From: Hysterangium stoloniferum
Taxonomy: Eukaryota > Basidiomycota > Agaricomycetes > Hysterangiales > Hysterangiaceae
Assembly: GCA_015178975.1 (NCBI GenBank)
Contig: WHVD01000088.1
Location: 248,001 to 312,000, forward strand
DNA length: 64,000 nt
Reading direction: 5' to 3'
This document shows, in pieces, positions 33,511-45,420 of the stretch (position 1 is the first letter of the stretch; every line of letters starts with the position of its first letter). The notes beneath the pieces are model-generated. The model worked only from the letters and a program-made list of their open reading frames with translations, had not been told where the DNA came from and made no database searches. The position numbers and the translations under genes were made by a program.

Positions 33511-35525
33511 TGTTATGTATTTATAGGTTTTTTCCAATTTTTAACCAATCTCCCCCTAACAAATTGCGAAAACGAAGTTTAAATGTAATTATATTGCGAC
33601 GACAAAATTGTACATATTTTCTTAATTTATCTTGAATTTTTACAATTTATTTTGTATTTTTATCTGATAAATTGAGCAAGATATTGAATTTCTAACGTTT
33701 ATTCTTTTTTGATTAATATGTCGGGGACTCGGCACTTAGTCACAACGCGCGAGATTATAATCATGTGACATTCACATGACATTTCAATCTCCGACGCCCA
33801 CAAAACGCGATGTGAAATAATCGCGCATACTCAAGACAATATATATATATATTTATATTATTATAATAAAATATTATATTTATAACTAATTAAAAATAAA
33901 TATAATAATTATAATAATATAAAACCGGCCACTGTGCTTATTACACGGCGCGCGGGAAAATTGTCACAACAGGTGACAGTTGTCACAAGGGCGCGTGACG
34001 GTCACAGAGGCGCGCAATGGTCACAGAGGTGCGCGACTGTCACAAAGGCGCGCAACAGTCACAAAGGCGTGCAACGGTCACAAAGGCGCGCAATGGTCAC
34101 ACAGGCACGTGACTGTCACAACACGTGACAGTCACAAGACGCAAAGGGTGTCATATGCGCACACAGGCACGAGAGCATTATGTCATCATATATGCTACTA
34201 CAGCAAAAACCGAAAATCTCTGGAACATTCCAGTGGCTGCCAAAGGAATAGTAGTTAATAGGTACTAATAATAGATAGAATATTGTAGAATATTCTGTAA
34301 GTTTCCAGAATGTTCTATTATGCCAAGAAAATTCTATAGTGTCTTAGAAGTAGTTAGAACCTTTCACAATGCTCTAGAAAATTCTAGAAAATTCTAAATG
34401 ACATCATTCCTTCCAGAATGACATCATTCAATCTTCTAGAATCTTCTATATGTCTCAGAATAAAATGTATATAAGGAGCTCAGCTCCAGCCTTGAATAGA
34501 AGATAATCTTAACCAATCTTAATCAATCATCACATCAACCCACCACATCTGTGTGTGTCACTGCAGCAAGCAGGCTACTCCACCCCTATCTGGGCAGTTT
34601 GACATCTCATTCCACCTCTATCTGAGCTGTTGGAAACCCTTGCCACCTCTATCAGAGTTGTTGGCCCAATCAGATCCCTTGTCACCTCAATCTGAGCTGT
34701 TGACTGATCTGCTGTTCCCCTTGTCACCTCAATCTGAGTTGTTGACTTTTGTTCCCCCTTGCCACTTCTTAATTGAATAGTTGGCTATCTTTTATATATT
34801 ATTTCCACTTCAGTTAGAGTTGTTGGTTATCAACTAATAATATATAAATAATCTCATACTATAGTCATCTCTTAATTGAGTACTGATTATTAGTTTTTCT
34901 TACATTGTTATTTGTAGTTTAAGACTTCAGTCACCTCTAGTTGAGTAATTTGACTGTTTATTGCATTACAAATAATCCTTGTTCTATTGTTCATTCATTA
35001 TGAATCAGTAAAGCATATTCACATAAACAAATACTGAGAATATCCTTGCAAGATCCTAAGACTACATTAAGATCCTGATAAGTTAGTATCACAGTAGACC
35101 CTGTAGGTTAGCGTAAATAAAGCATATATTAACCAAATAGTGTTTTATTCTATATCTAATCTTTTGACCTGTTTATAAATATTTTTACTGTTTGATAAAT
35201 AGTATAAAATATATATAAACTAGCTAGCATTAAAGTTAAATCTAGCTTTGGAATCAGTAAATTGTTATTCTTATTTTAATAGCTGTTGTCACAGAAAAAG
35301 AACAAGCTTGTACAAGCAGCTCTCAAAACCTTCTTTGCGAAGTAGGGTGCATATATTCAAGTAAACTCTTGACTTCAAGGGTTCTAAGTCTATTTAGGCT
35401 GCCACTGATTAATATCAAATACTTAAATTATTTTACCTTGCAGTGAATTGAGTATTTGCACATTTTGATAGAGCATTGGACTCCTTTTTCGGAAAATAGT
35501 ATTAAAATAAGCCTAATACATTACA
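33511..35525 (+). repeat. Long non-coding LTR, family A (intact ends)
   Basis: 2015 bp, starts TGTTATGTATTTATAGG and ends CTAATACATTACA; perfect target duplication CAGCT (33506-33510, 35526-35530). Internal order: AT-rich start, a 19-bp minisatellite (33964-34138), TATATAA (34468-34474) abutting GGAGCTCAGCTCC, a leader with degenerate CACCTCNATCTGAGTTGTTG repeats, and a ~300-bp 3' module shared by all copies. No open frame of note. It splits element F between protease and RT. Confidence 0.88.
33964..34138 (+). repeat. 19-bp minisatellite in family A LTR (GTCACAAAGGCGCGCAATG type)
   Basis: About nine degenerate units each opening with GTCACA. Many pair GTCAC with an inverted GTGAC in the next unit. 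It lies upstream of the LTR TATA box. Confidence 0.8.
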
Positions 35526-36755
35526 CAGCTCCCATCATGGCGGCAGTACGAGAATGCATTGAGACCCTTGCCTGCCAGGAAAAGTTGAAAAAAAGGAGGT
35601 AGAATTTAAACGGACCTTTGCTGATTGTTTCCCAGTAAGACTACCCGATATGGCTGATATACCCACACACATCTACCATCGCATAAGACTAAAGGATCCC
35701 GCCAAAGTCACAACTGGGTGGGGATATTCAGCTCCAAAGAAATTCCATGATGCCTGGAAGAACTTACTTGAGGAACATTTAGCAGCTGGGCATATTCGAC
35801 CGTCCTCTTCAGAATATGCCTCCCCAGCCTTTTGCGTTCTGAAATATCGTGATGGAGTTCCAGCCTTGGATATCCCACCACGATGGGTAAATGACTACAG
35901 GGAACTTAACCAAAATACCATTCGCAATAAGTACCCCCTCCCCCGAGTAGATAACATCCTCTGCGGCCAAGGAAAATTCTTTGGGAAATTGGATATGACT
36001 AACTCCTTCTTCCAGACCAGGGTACACCCAGACGACATACACTTTACAGCAGTGCGCACTCCTTGGGGACTCTACGAATGGACAGTAATGCCTATGGGAG
36101 GTTGCAATGCATATGGGAGGTTGCAATGCACCATCCACACATCAGAGACGTATGACTGATGCCTTACGCCACCTCTTGGGCAAAGTCTGCCATGTCTATC
36201 TGGACGACATCATTATTTGGTCACAGAACCTAGAAGAACACGAAAAACATGTGGCCATGGTCTTACAGGCACTTCACGCAGCAAAACTGTATTGCAATGC
36301 AGATAAGTCTATCCTTTTCACTATGGAAATTTCCTTCCTTGGGCACCACATTTCAGGGACAGGAATCTGCCCAGATGCTCGCAAAACAGAGCGCATCACC
36401 AACTGGCCCCAGCCCACAACTGCTACCAATGTCCGGGGATTCTTGGGACTCACCCGATACATCTCAGCATTCCTCCCCGCATTGGCAGAACACACCAGTA
36501 TACTTACCCCACTCACCACCAAAGATTGTGATCGCCAATTCCCGGTATGGACCTCCACACACCAGAATGCCTTCGATGCAATCAAACAACTTGTTACAGG
36601 AGTAGGCTGCCTCACTGTCATTGACTACAAGGACACCAGCAAGCAGATCTACCTAACTACAGATGCCAGCGACAGGCGCACAGGGGCTGTCCTCAGTTTT
36701 GGAAAGGATTGGGCAACAGCACGACCCATTGCTTATGATTCCTACCAGCTCAACC
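35526..36755 (+). pseudogene. Element F reverse transcriptase and RNase H start
   Basis: Resumes after the LTR insertion. RT blocks: HIRPSSSEYASPAFCV, VNDYRELNQNTIRNKYPLP, FGKLDMTNSFFQTRV, and catalytic VYLDDIIIW near 36200. A 19-bp direct duplication near 36094-36131 (ATGGGAGGTTGCAATGCAT, twice) shifts the frame just before the catalytic block. A connection region and the start of RNase H (LTTDASDRRTGAVLSF) follow to 36755, where LTR B begins. The rest of RNase H is missing. Confidence 0.82.
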
Positions 36756-37738
36756 TGTCATGTATTTGAAAAGTTTTTCTATTTTTCGCAATTTCCCCAA
36801 AATGAAATTCTTAACAAAGGCTTCGAAATGTACTTATATCGCGATTATAAAATTGTACAATATTCTCTCGATTTATATTGAATTTATGCAATTTAATTTG
36901 TATTTTTATCTTATAAATTGAAGGAGATATGAAATTTCTACTTCTATTCTTTTTTAACTAATATATCTTCAAAACCGGTCACCTGGCACTTATTACACAA
37001 TGCGCGGGAATATTCATCACAATAAGTGACCGGTCGTCACAATAAGTGACCGATCATCACAACAAGTGACCAGTCGTCACAACAAGTGACCAGTCGTCAC
37101 AACAAGTGACCGGTCGTCACAACAAGTGACCGGTCATCACAACAAGTGACAGTCGTCACAAGGGCGTGCGACAGTCACAAGAGCGCGATAGTCACAAGAG
37201 TGCACGATAGTCACAAGAGCGCGTGACAGTCACAAGGGCGCGTGACAGTCACAAAAGGCGCGACAGGTGTCACACGCCCACTAGCGCGGGAATATTATGT
37301 CATAAATTATGTCATCTGGGAATATTACATCATCATATATGCTACAATAGAAAACAGTGGAAATGTCTAAAACATTCCAAGCAAAATAGCTAAATTAGGA
37401 TAGAAATAAAGTTCAATATGTCTCTAAATGTCTCAGATCTCAATGTATATAAGGAGCTCTGCTCCAGCCATGAAATATAACCAATTTAATCAACCCATTT
37501 ACACCACATCTGTGTGTCACTGCAGCAAGCAGGCTACTCCACCCCAATCTGGGCAGTTGGACATCTAATTCCACCTCTATCAGAGCTGTTGGAAACCCTT
37601 GCCACCTCTATCAGAGTTGTTGGCCCAATCAGATCCCTTGTCACCTCAATCTGAGTTGTTGACTGATCTGTTGTTCACCTTGTCACCTCAATCTGAGTTG
37701 TTGACTTATTTGTTCCCCCTTGCCACCTCTTAATTGTC
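36756..37738 (+). repeat. Family A LTR, 3' half deleted
   Basis: Starts TGTCATGTATTTG and follows the family A order (AT-rich start, minisatellite, TATATAAGGAGCTCTGCTCC, leader repeats), then stops abruptly in the leader at about 37738, where integrase sequence begins. One deletion removed the LTR 3' half together with the RNase H-to-integrase part of element F. Confidence 0.82.
37015..37260 (+). repeat. 19-20 bp minisatellite in LTR B (GTCACAACAAGTGACCGGTC type)
   Basis: About seven units of GTCACAACAAGTGACCGG spacing, followed by shorter GTCACAAGAGCGC units. Each full unit holds the dyad GTCAC-N5-GTGAC. Confidence 0.82.
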
Positions 37739-38466
37739 TGCAAACAGCTAACACAGGATATCGCTGCAGGAAGCATCGAAGGGGCACGAAATGAGGCTGG
37801 ACTCCTATATGTTGGATGCAGACTAGTAATTCCCTGGGATACCACCTTACGGGAAATGCTTTACCACCTCGCCCATGACACTCTAGGCCATTTCGGTTTT
37901 GATAAGAGCTATGAATCTCTTCATCACTCCTATTACTGGCCTAACATGCGACGGGATTTGGAGTCTGCATACATACCTTCATGTACTGAATGTCAGCGGA
38001 ACAAGGATCGCACCAGACAGCCAAGTGGCCCCCTACATCCCCTCCCTGTTCCCGACAACCGGTTTGATACAGTCGCCATCGACTTTGTGGGTCCACTCCC
38101 TGAGGAGAACGGAAAGGATACAGTCATGACTATGACAGACACCTTGGGTGTGGATATTTGACTCACTGCCATCCACTCTTCATATACAGCAGCACAAATC
38201 ACTGTCGTCCTCTTTGATGAGTGGTACTGTGAAAATGGCCTGATGCTCCACATTGTCTCCGATCGTGACTCCCTCTTCACTTCCGAACTCTGGAATACCT
38301 TGCACAAGCTATCTGGTGTGAAACTGAAGATGTCTACCGCCTACCACCCACAAAGTGATGGCTCCAGTGAACGAACTAACAAAACACTGAACCAGATGAT
38401 TCGTTACCACGTAGACATAAACCAAAAGGGTTGGACAGCACAACTGCCTCACGTGTGATTTGCCCT
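37739..38466 (+). pseudogene. Element F integrase, first part
   Basis: Zinc-binding H2C2 region (HDTLGHFGFDKSYESLHHSY, CTECQRNKD), first catalytic D in VAIDFVGPLP, second in HIVSDRDSLF, and the glutamate in HPQSDGSSERTNK. A TGA stop at 38159-38161 replaces an expected CGA arginine. The reading is cut at the GCCCT target (38462-38466) by the next LTR. Confidence 0.82.
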
Positions 38467-39551
38467 TGTTAAGTTGCCGAACAAAAGCTATAAACTCCGA
38501 GGAATTCCCACGGAGGTTTCTCCGGTAACTATATTCCGAACACACACTCTCCGGGTAATAGTCCCACGGACTCCCTGGGTAATAGGTCCGGGGAGAGTTC
38601 CGGGGATATTAGTAGTACAAGACAGGTGTGTCAGAATAGTTACCAGAGAATGACTGAGATAATGACTGAGATGGACTTGGCTTCAGCTTATAGGCTGCGC
38701 CCTCGTACACTCATTCGGGCGTCCATATTTCGAACTGACAGAATGCAGGCAAGGAGATATAGATTCCGGAGTTCCCGTGGGAGTTCCGGGAATCGACGTG
38801 CAGACAGACAAGAGGACTAGAGACTGGGATCGAAGGGAAACTTGTTCAAGGGTCAAACTAGTTCGGGGGTCAAACTTGTTCGAGGTTGAAACTGGATTCT
38901 AAGTACATGAATATAGCAGACTTATATAGACTGTGAAATGTAATAATACCAAATCCGGTATTAATGAGAGGCAGAACTATTAAACATAAAATGAAACAAG
39001 CAAATACTAAACTGGGAATTAGGGACGGAACGGAACGGGAGCGGAGAACGAATCATGACAGGTCATTTAACCATAACTGGAGCGGGGCTCAGTTAGAGGG
39101 GTTCCGGAAGTCCGGTCGGAGTCCGGTGACTTGGTGCACAAGATAGTGTTGGGTATAGACAGGTTTGATGTGCAGGAGGTCCGGTGGAGTCTGGTGGGTT
39201 TTCCGATGACTGGTGTGTGAGACGCAGAGACAGATAACAGGAGCGGGGTTCTATGCTCTGTTAGAGGGGTTCCAGGAGTCCGGTCGGAGTCCGGTGACTG
39301 GTACATAAGACACAGAGTGTCGGGTGTACATAGAGTGGAGTCTGGAGTCCGGTGGAGTCCGAGGACTGGTGTATGAGACACAGAGGGTTAGGTGCAGACA
39401 GGTGGGGTGCATACAGAGAGTCAGGCATAAACAAGTTGACGTGCAGGCTCCCGTGGGAAACTCTGGTTGTAACTATACAATATAGAGGGTTGGAAGCATG
39501 TAGGACGGGGTCCGGGGGCCCGGAGGCCGGCAGGTTTTCTGGTTCCTGACA
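38467..39551. repeat. Solo LTR, D-like family
   Basis: 1085 bp, starts TGTTAAGTTGCCGAAC and ends GGTTCCTGACA; perfect duplication GCCCT (38462-38466, 39552-39556). It shares the GGCTTCAGCTTATAGGCTGC block and termini with element D LTRs read on the plus strand, so it derives from a minus-oriented relative. It includes several degenerate GGAGTCCGGT repeats. Confidence 0.85.
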
Positions 39552-39633
39552 GCCCTAATGAACACAATCAACACGTCCACAGGTTTCTCCCCTTTCCAGC
39601 TAAAGACTGGCTGCTCCCCCCGCATTATCCCTC
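39552..39633 (+). pseudogene. Element F integrase, middle fragment
   Basis: About 27 codons (ALMNTINTSTGFSPFQLKTG) between two LTR insertions, in continuity with integrase at 38466 and with 41862. Confidence 0.8.
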
Positions 39634-39916
39634 TGTGATGTATCAGCATCATCTCATAATGTTCTCTTAATTTTCTTTAAATTATTTAATATTTTCTCGA
39701 ATTTTTATTGTATTTTTACTATGTTTATTGTGAAAAATAGGCCTTATTCCTTTTAACTTCACATAAATAATAGCATATATGGACTCAAATTATGCTATTA
39801 TTACTCAATTAATTTATTACAATTTTTAACTAATTATTTATATTTTATTTACTTAGTTATTACTGTCCAGCACATTACTTGCTTGTATGTGTGCATTCGG
39901 GCGTCACATGACTACA

Positions 39917-40130
39917 GTCACACGAGTGACTGTAACACTAGTCACACGAGTGACTGTAACACTAGTCACACGAGTGACTGTAACACTAGTCACACGAGTG
40001 ACTGTAACACTAGTCACACGAGTGACTGTAACACTAGTCACGCGAGTGACTGTAACACTAGTCACGCGAGTGACTGTAACACTAGTCACGGGTGACTGTA
40101 ACACTAGTCACACGAGTGACTGTCACACAC
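39917..40130 (+). repeat. 24-bp minisatellite, nine units (GTCACACGAGTGACTGTAAC type)
   Basis: Seven near-perfect 24-bp units, one of 22 bp and one variant. Each has the dyad GTCAC-N4-GTGAC. Long open frames across it are by-products of the repeat length being a multiple of three. Confidence 0.92.
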
Positions 40131-40495
40131 GTCACGGTCCGGTATCGGGATGTCACACAGGTCACGGATGTGACTACCCGAGTCATTATTTGATCCCGCC
40201 GACTCATCGTTTGCTTCCGTCCCCGGGACTGCGGCCTTGAACCTTCATGTTCAAGCCAAAGCTTAGAACCCTTGTCTCAGAGAGGGAAATCATGTGATAA
40301 ATAAAGGGTAAATTATGAGTAGAATATGAGGTCATTATGACCTAACTAATGACCTCATAAACTAAATAATTAGCTAATCATTGGGTTATCAAAATGTATA
40401 TAAGGAGGGCCAACTTTCCAATAAAATCATCTATCACACACATATTTTACAGTACAGCACAGAAGCTTACCTCATCATCCTAAGGACAATAATAG

Positions 40496-41237
40496 TGTTA
40501 GGATACACACACAGGGCGGGTCTCGTGAGAAACCCGCGGGATATCCGGTAGGACTTGGCTTCAGCTTATAGGCTGCGCCCTCGCTAGATCGTATTGTCCA
40601 ATTTCGAACAGGCGGACGGGAGTCCCGGGGAGTCCAGGCGGGGTTTGTGGGTCATAGGTCGTAGGTCGTGAGGTCGTGAGTCGTAAGTCGAGATAGTCAG
40701 GAGAGGTAGATACGCCGGAGCCCGTGGGCCCCGACTAGTGCGAGCGGTGTGATTTAGAGTAGGGAAAATATATAGATTAAAGGGGGGAATAAACTACTAA
40801 TCCGGTAATAATGAAAATGAAACTAACAAAACACAAATGGGAAATGTAAACACCAAAATTGGTGTTAGGAACGGAATGGAACGGAGCGGAGTCCGAATCG
40901 TGACAAAGCATAACCCATAACGGGAAACGGAGCGGGAGCGGAGTCCTAATCGTGACAGGTCATTTGACTAAAACGGGAATGGGGCTCGAATAGAGCGGTG
41001 ACGGGATTCTGAGCGGGATCCGATGACTGATGCGTGGGACGAAGACGGACATAGACAGAGACGGAGTCCGGGGGAGGTCCGGTTACCGATATGTGTCGTA
41101 CTGAGGTCGAACGTAACGAGTCTTGACGTAATGGAGTCCGGGCGGGAAATCCTATAAACAGACGATTGGTGCTTGTAGCGCGTGGGGGCGTACGGGTTAG
41201 TGCCCGGAGTCCGGCGGGATTTGTCCGGGTCGTAACA
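40496..41237. repeat. Solo LTR nested in the family E LTR
   Basis: 742 bp, starts TGTTAGGATACAC and ends GGGTCGTAACA; perfect duplication AATAG (40491-40495, 41238-41242). The inverted family E copy at about 51810-51825 has the uninterrupted site (GACAATAATAGCC on the complementary strand), which confirms the insertion. Confidence 0.9.
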
Positions 41238-41856
41238 AATAGCCTTAGTCTGATACACTCACTGCAAGCACCTACACTTGCAGCATCTTGAATCTTTGTC
41301 AGCAACTCTTGGACTTAGCTAATCATCTAAGTTCCTCAGCCTCACAGCTACCCTTTAGGCTTATTAATTAGATAATAAACCTAATAAGTATCTAAGTATC
41401 CTTACTGAAATCCCTGCCAATACTAGATTATTCAAGGCCCAGCCCTAAGTTTATTGAATTAATCAAGTACAAGCACTCAGATAATCCAATACATATTATT
41501 TTCTCTATTAATAAATCATTTAACACCTTGTTAAATAACTATTAATAGTTACAAATAAGCATACAAGAATCCGAAGCTCTTATATCAAGTCTCTGCCAAG
41601 TTACTGCGCATATATTCAGCTTCCAGCCCCTATTCTCAAGGAATAGTTCTTTTATTTGCTAAAAGAGTCATACACAGTTCTATTGAACCTTTCAATAATC
41701 AAAATAAGCATTGATTTGAGTTGTTTAAGCTTCATAGCGCAGCTCATTAATCTATCAGTATTTAAATTACTGGACCTTTGCTTGTTTTGTTGTTGAAGCT
41801 CTGTGACACTATAGCATATATTGAGCTATCTAAGAGAATCCCCTGAATACATTACA

Positions 41857-42484
41857 CCCTCCCCTCAAACCCTTAAGTGCTGATGCCAGCCCCACCGATA
41901 TATCTGCATACAAAATCATACGCAGGTTGGAGCTCGACGTTCAGGAGGCTCAAGACAACCTCAGTGCTGCAAAGATTTGACAGGCTTATCATGCCAATGA
42001 ACATCGTGTGGCTGAACGACCATACCAAATTGGGGATCTCATCATGTTGTCCACTACACACCATCGCCGCAATTACAAACATAAGGGGAAGAAATGAGCT
42101 GCGAAATTCATGCCATGCTTCGATGGCCCCTATGTAGTCACAGAGGCCTTCCCAGAAAAATCCGTCTACACCCTACACCTGCCCAACAATCCTACCACAT
42201 ACCCTGGATTCCACTCCAGCCTTCTCAATCCCTTCATCCCCAATGACCCCTCCCTCTTCCCCAACCGGGAGCTCATCCGCCCAGGCATAGTGGTCACAGA
42301 GGATGGATCCGAAGAAACCCTCATCGACAAGATTGTCGATGCATGTCGCCGAGGCCGGGGGATCCAATACCTTGTGCGATGGGTTGGTTTTGGGAAAGAT
42401 CATGACAAATGGCTACCCTGCAAGTCCCTGGAGGATACGGAGGCTTTGGACATTTGGGAGAATGAAAATGGGTTGGAGATCTAA
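41857..42484 (+). pseudogene. Element F integrase end and chromodomain
   Basis: Contains the GPY/F-like region (FDGPYVVTEAFPEKSVYTLHL) and a C-terminal chromodomain (IQYLVRWVGFGKDHDKWLPC) near 42360-42420, stop at 42484. TGA codons at 41978-41980 and 42095-42097 replace expected arginines. Confidence 0.85.
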
Positions 42485-42513
42485 CTACAGAAATTTTTTA
42501 GAGGGGGGAGGGG

Positions 42514-42879
42514 TGTAATCCTGGCCGCCTTACCACACATATAGAGCCGCAGCTCTGACCACTGGCGACCCCTGGCCGCCTTTCCACTATTCCCCCGATC
42601 AAGTGCCAACCCGCTATTGGAATTGATCACGGGCCCACTCCCCTAATGGTTGTCCTCCTGGTTGAACCGGATCAAGATCCTATTTCACTTTCTCGTCTTG
42701 ACTACACAATTCCAGACCCCTCATTCCTGTTCCTATCTCGGTTGTTATGGTCACGCAATAATCTCACAATCTATATAATAGCTGCACTACATACATCTGT
42801 AAGAAAATAGAGAAGTACGAAAAACACGATACTCTTGTCCTGTCTGTTACTGAGTGAGGCTGATACCCACAGCCTTACA
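42514..42879 (+). repeat. Element F 3' LTR
   Basis: 366 bp, 360 identical positions to the 5' LTR by my alignment; preceded by the polypurine tract and followed by the G-run target duplication. Confidence 0.93.
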
Positions 42880-42884
42880 GGGGG

Positions 42885-43399
42885 GGGAATACGTCGGTAC
42901 ACCCTGGATGCGAACAAAAAGCGTTAGTATTACTAAGCTACTATACAGAACTATACAGAACTATGTAGTGTTATCGCGATATTAGGACCCACAAGTGTCA
43001 CCATGTTGAGATTATTACCGAACGGCCAAAATTTTAACAGGTAGTTGATATTCTAGTTCTAAGCTTTGACTTGATGTCAGACCTTTTGCAGCTAAATTAT
43101 ATCACAAGTGCCCACTGTAGGATATGGCAACAGCGTTTATAGTACTTCCTTCGTGGTATGGGTGGTTCAGTGTTCTAGGTGTTCTCCGGAACCTTGGTAC
43201 AATAAACTACTTGTCTCACTCTCATTTTATTTATCTTCGATTCCGGGTAAACAAATGCATAGCCGATCAAATTCAATAATTGCCGCTACAATGAAATTCA
43301 CCGGACTGCTGATCCGATCAAATATGAAGTAAATTGTGCTTGAGATGGCAATGCCAACTTTCAATAAAATTGTTGGCATCTATACCATAGTGTGCATGC
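42885..43399. other. Duplicon C edge with GYGNS relic
   Basis: 43030-43200 matches 10205-10390 (GYGNS and SPEPW block), and 43205-43390 matches 15990-16265. No intact gene. Confidence 0.5.
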
Positions 43400-45420
43400 T
43401 AATAATGGTGATGGTAAATGACGCCCCGACATGTCTGCTTAGTTGGACGCAGAAGGAGCGTTTCCGACGCATTGTCCTCCAGTATCGACATGCAATACGG
43501 GTTGGATAGGACCGAAGGACCAGTGAACGGATTGGCGATGAGGAGTAAGAGGGAGTGCGAGTCACTTTGCAAACGTGGAAAGTATGTGAAAGCGTCGGGG
43601 TGATCGCGAATATCAAGTGGATCGATATGTGAGAAAAAATCGACGAAAGCGTTTACTACATTTTCTGCCTGTATTTCCCTACAGGAAATTTCTGGATCGG
43701 GAGAAGCCGCTATGAGGGACATGATGGTTTTGATTATGCGAGCAAGAGTACTGAAAACGAGTTCGTGGTTGGGTGGAATCGAAATATGACTAGAAGGGGA
43801 AGGTAAGTTAAGATATCAGTTGAAAATAATGCATGTACATGCCGCAGATGGAAAGCAATAAACGAAGCAATTGGATTAATCTTGTTGACGTGGTCAACCA
43901 GCAATACCCTGTCCTCGAAGAATCTATTCACAGCGTCTCCTTTTTCCGTGAGGGAATAGGGGTCAAACATTATATATCGCGATGTAGCCCCATTCGTGGT
44001 ATCTAGGGCGATATCCCATAACCCCTCAGAGAGGTTATGAAACCGTGCATCCTGTCGAGAACATGGTATGGAGACTTTTATGTGGGTCTTTAGAAAGCGA
44101 GGATCTGTGTTGTAGAACCATCTTGAGTTGGAGTTGGCATGGTTTTAGTCAGCTCGATGAAGAATGCTAACAACATATCTTACTGTTGTTGCGCCCGGCA
44201 TTCCAAGTAATCATGAACAGCATTCAGCTCCTTGAATGATAGCTTACGTAAATGGCAGAGATTTCGCATGAGATTCCCAAGCATGTAGGAAAGGGAATGA
44301 TAGTCCCGTTCCCACGAGCCAGTGAGATATCGAGCGAGAATTACAACGAAATTAGATAGCACCTCGTCATAATGAACATGCAAGGGTGCACTCGTCAGAT
44401 GTCGATATAGTGCTGACATAATTTCAGGCGACACATGATCCTCTTTGGAATGACAGATTGCATCACTTAACCATGTTAAAATAATTTGGATGCAATCATC
44501 GCCTCGGTATCCATCAGGGATCTGACTGGTCCAGCGAAAAACGTTGGATGCGTGTTTTCGAATATAAGGTGGATAGGATGGCCTGCGAAGATGTTCAATG
44601 TTCAAAGTGTTCGCGATAAATTCGTATAATAGATGGCAACTCGTACCGCATTAGATCAGCTGTCTCTTGCAAGATTATTCCCAGCCTTTGCACGGACGGA
44701 GGTTTGTAACGTCGTCTAGTTGTAAAAGGCTTTGGGGGATTCACAATTGTCCCATAAAACGACAGTTTCGCTAACAACAACAAAACCTTTGAGTGGTAAA
44801 GGATTGTCCCGCCGACTCGTTCCAAAGCAAGCCCACAAAAATATCCCGGTCCGATCTCAACTTCTGTGTCAGTGTTCGTTTCGCTAGCATCCCAGTCAAA
44901 GTTTCGGTTCCTATTGGATCTAGAGCCGTCTGGGATAATAATCACCTCTGGCGGATAGTGGCATGTCGTCTGACCTCGACACTGTGGAAAACAGGTATTG
45001 GATGAGTGAAGTATGATAATGATGACTTTCAATGAATATATGTCTCACAATTTCGCCTATCCAAATGGATATCTGTTCTTCAGACAGCTGGATATGACCC
45101 ATATATTCAGCTCCCCGTAGGCATAAGTCATGGCCTGGTTCGTCACAACCCCATAGTTTATGGAGAATTTTGTAAGCCTTCACTCCTTTCATGAAGTTTT
45201 CATTGCTCAGCTGAGATTCGGCAATTGTTACTACTGCTGAAGGGGAAACCGTAGGGGGTATGCGAGTTATCTCGTCCAACCCGTAGGTATTTGGCAGGGA
45301 ATCGGGAGTGATGGGCATCAGTGCTTGGGTATCAATAAACGAAAGTGATATGCCTCTGTCATAAGCAATTGGGCAACGTGTGCATCGCATTGCCATGAAA
45401 CCTATTCTGGCTGTGTTGCT
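43400..45420 (-). pseudogene. Gene X, copy C (longest coverage)
   Basis: Minus-strand blocks from 45420 downwards: N-terminal region open to 44920 (SLPNTYGLDEI, GHIQLSEEQISIWIGEIV), 45032-44595 (QCRGQTTCHYPPE, DTEVEIGPGYFCGLALE, QETADLMRYELPSIIRIYRE), 44605-44180 (RWTSQIPDGYRGDDCIQI, KLSFKELNAVHDYLE), 43970-43734 (RFFEDRVLLVDHVNKIN) and 43722-43399 (PDPEISCREIQAENVVNAF). Compared with copy B, a TAG stop and a one-base loss break the N-terminus near 45370-45400, and the terminal exon is absent. Together the copies imply a soluble protein of roughly 600-750 residues with several introns. Family unknown. Confidence 0.5.

Larger units (their letters stand above)
39634..41856 (+). repeat. Long non-coding LTR, family E, with nested LTR
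   Basis: Starts TGTGATGTATCAGCATC and ends CCTGAATACATTACA; perfect duplication CCCTC (39629-39633, 41857-41861). It carries a 24-bp minisatellite (39917-40130), a TATATAAGGAGGGCC core promoter near 40397, and a D-like solo LTR at 40496-41237. Without the nested LTR it is about 1.48 kb. An inverted relative lies at 51197-52486. No coding. Confidence 0.88.
31387..42879 (+). mobile_element. Ty3/gypsy chromovirus F, carrying nested LTR insertions
   Basis: Bounded by 366-bp LTRs (31387-31752, 42514-42879) and a GGGGG target duplication (31382-31386, 42880-42884). Total 11.5 kb because of LTR insertions at 33511-35525, 36756-37738 (truncated), 38467-39551 and 39634-41856, the last itself interrupted at 40496-41237. 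After subtracting these, the order is gag, protease, RT, RNase H, integrase, chromodomain. A polypurine tract GAGGGGGGAGGGG precedes the 3' LTR. The LTRs differ at 6 of 366 positions, all transitions and five at CpG, so all nested events are younger than that divergence. I find neither a tRNA nor a self-priming PBS after the 5' LTR; a T-run sits there. Confidence 0.93.

Noticed and set aside
33934..34258. Open frames across the minisatellite at 33964
   Set aside because: Repetitive RAR-HKG type peptides arise from unit structure; no start context, domain or conservation between LTR copies.
39917..40130. Regular 24-bp direct repeats looked at as a CRISPR array
   Set aside because: Units are contiguous with no unique spacers, lie in a fungal LTR and have no cas genes; it is a minisatellite.
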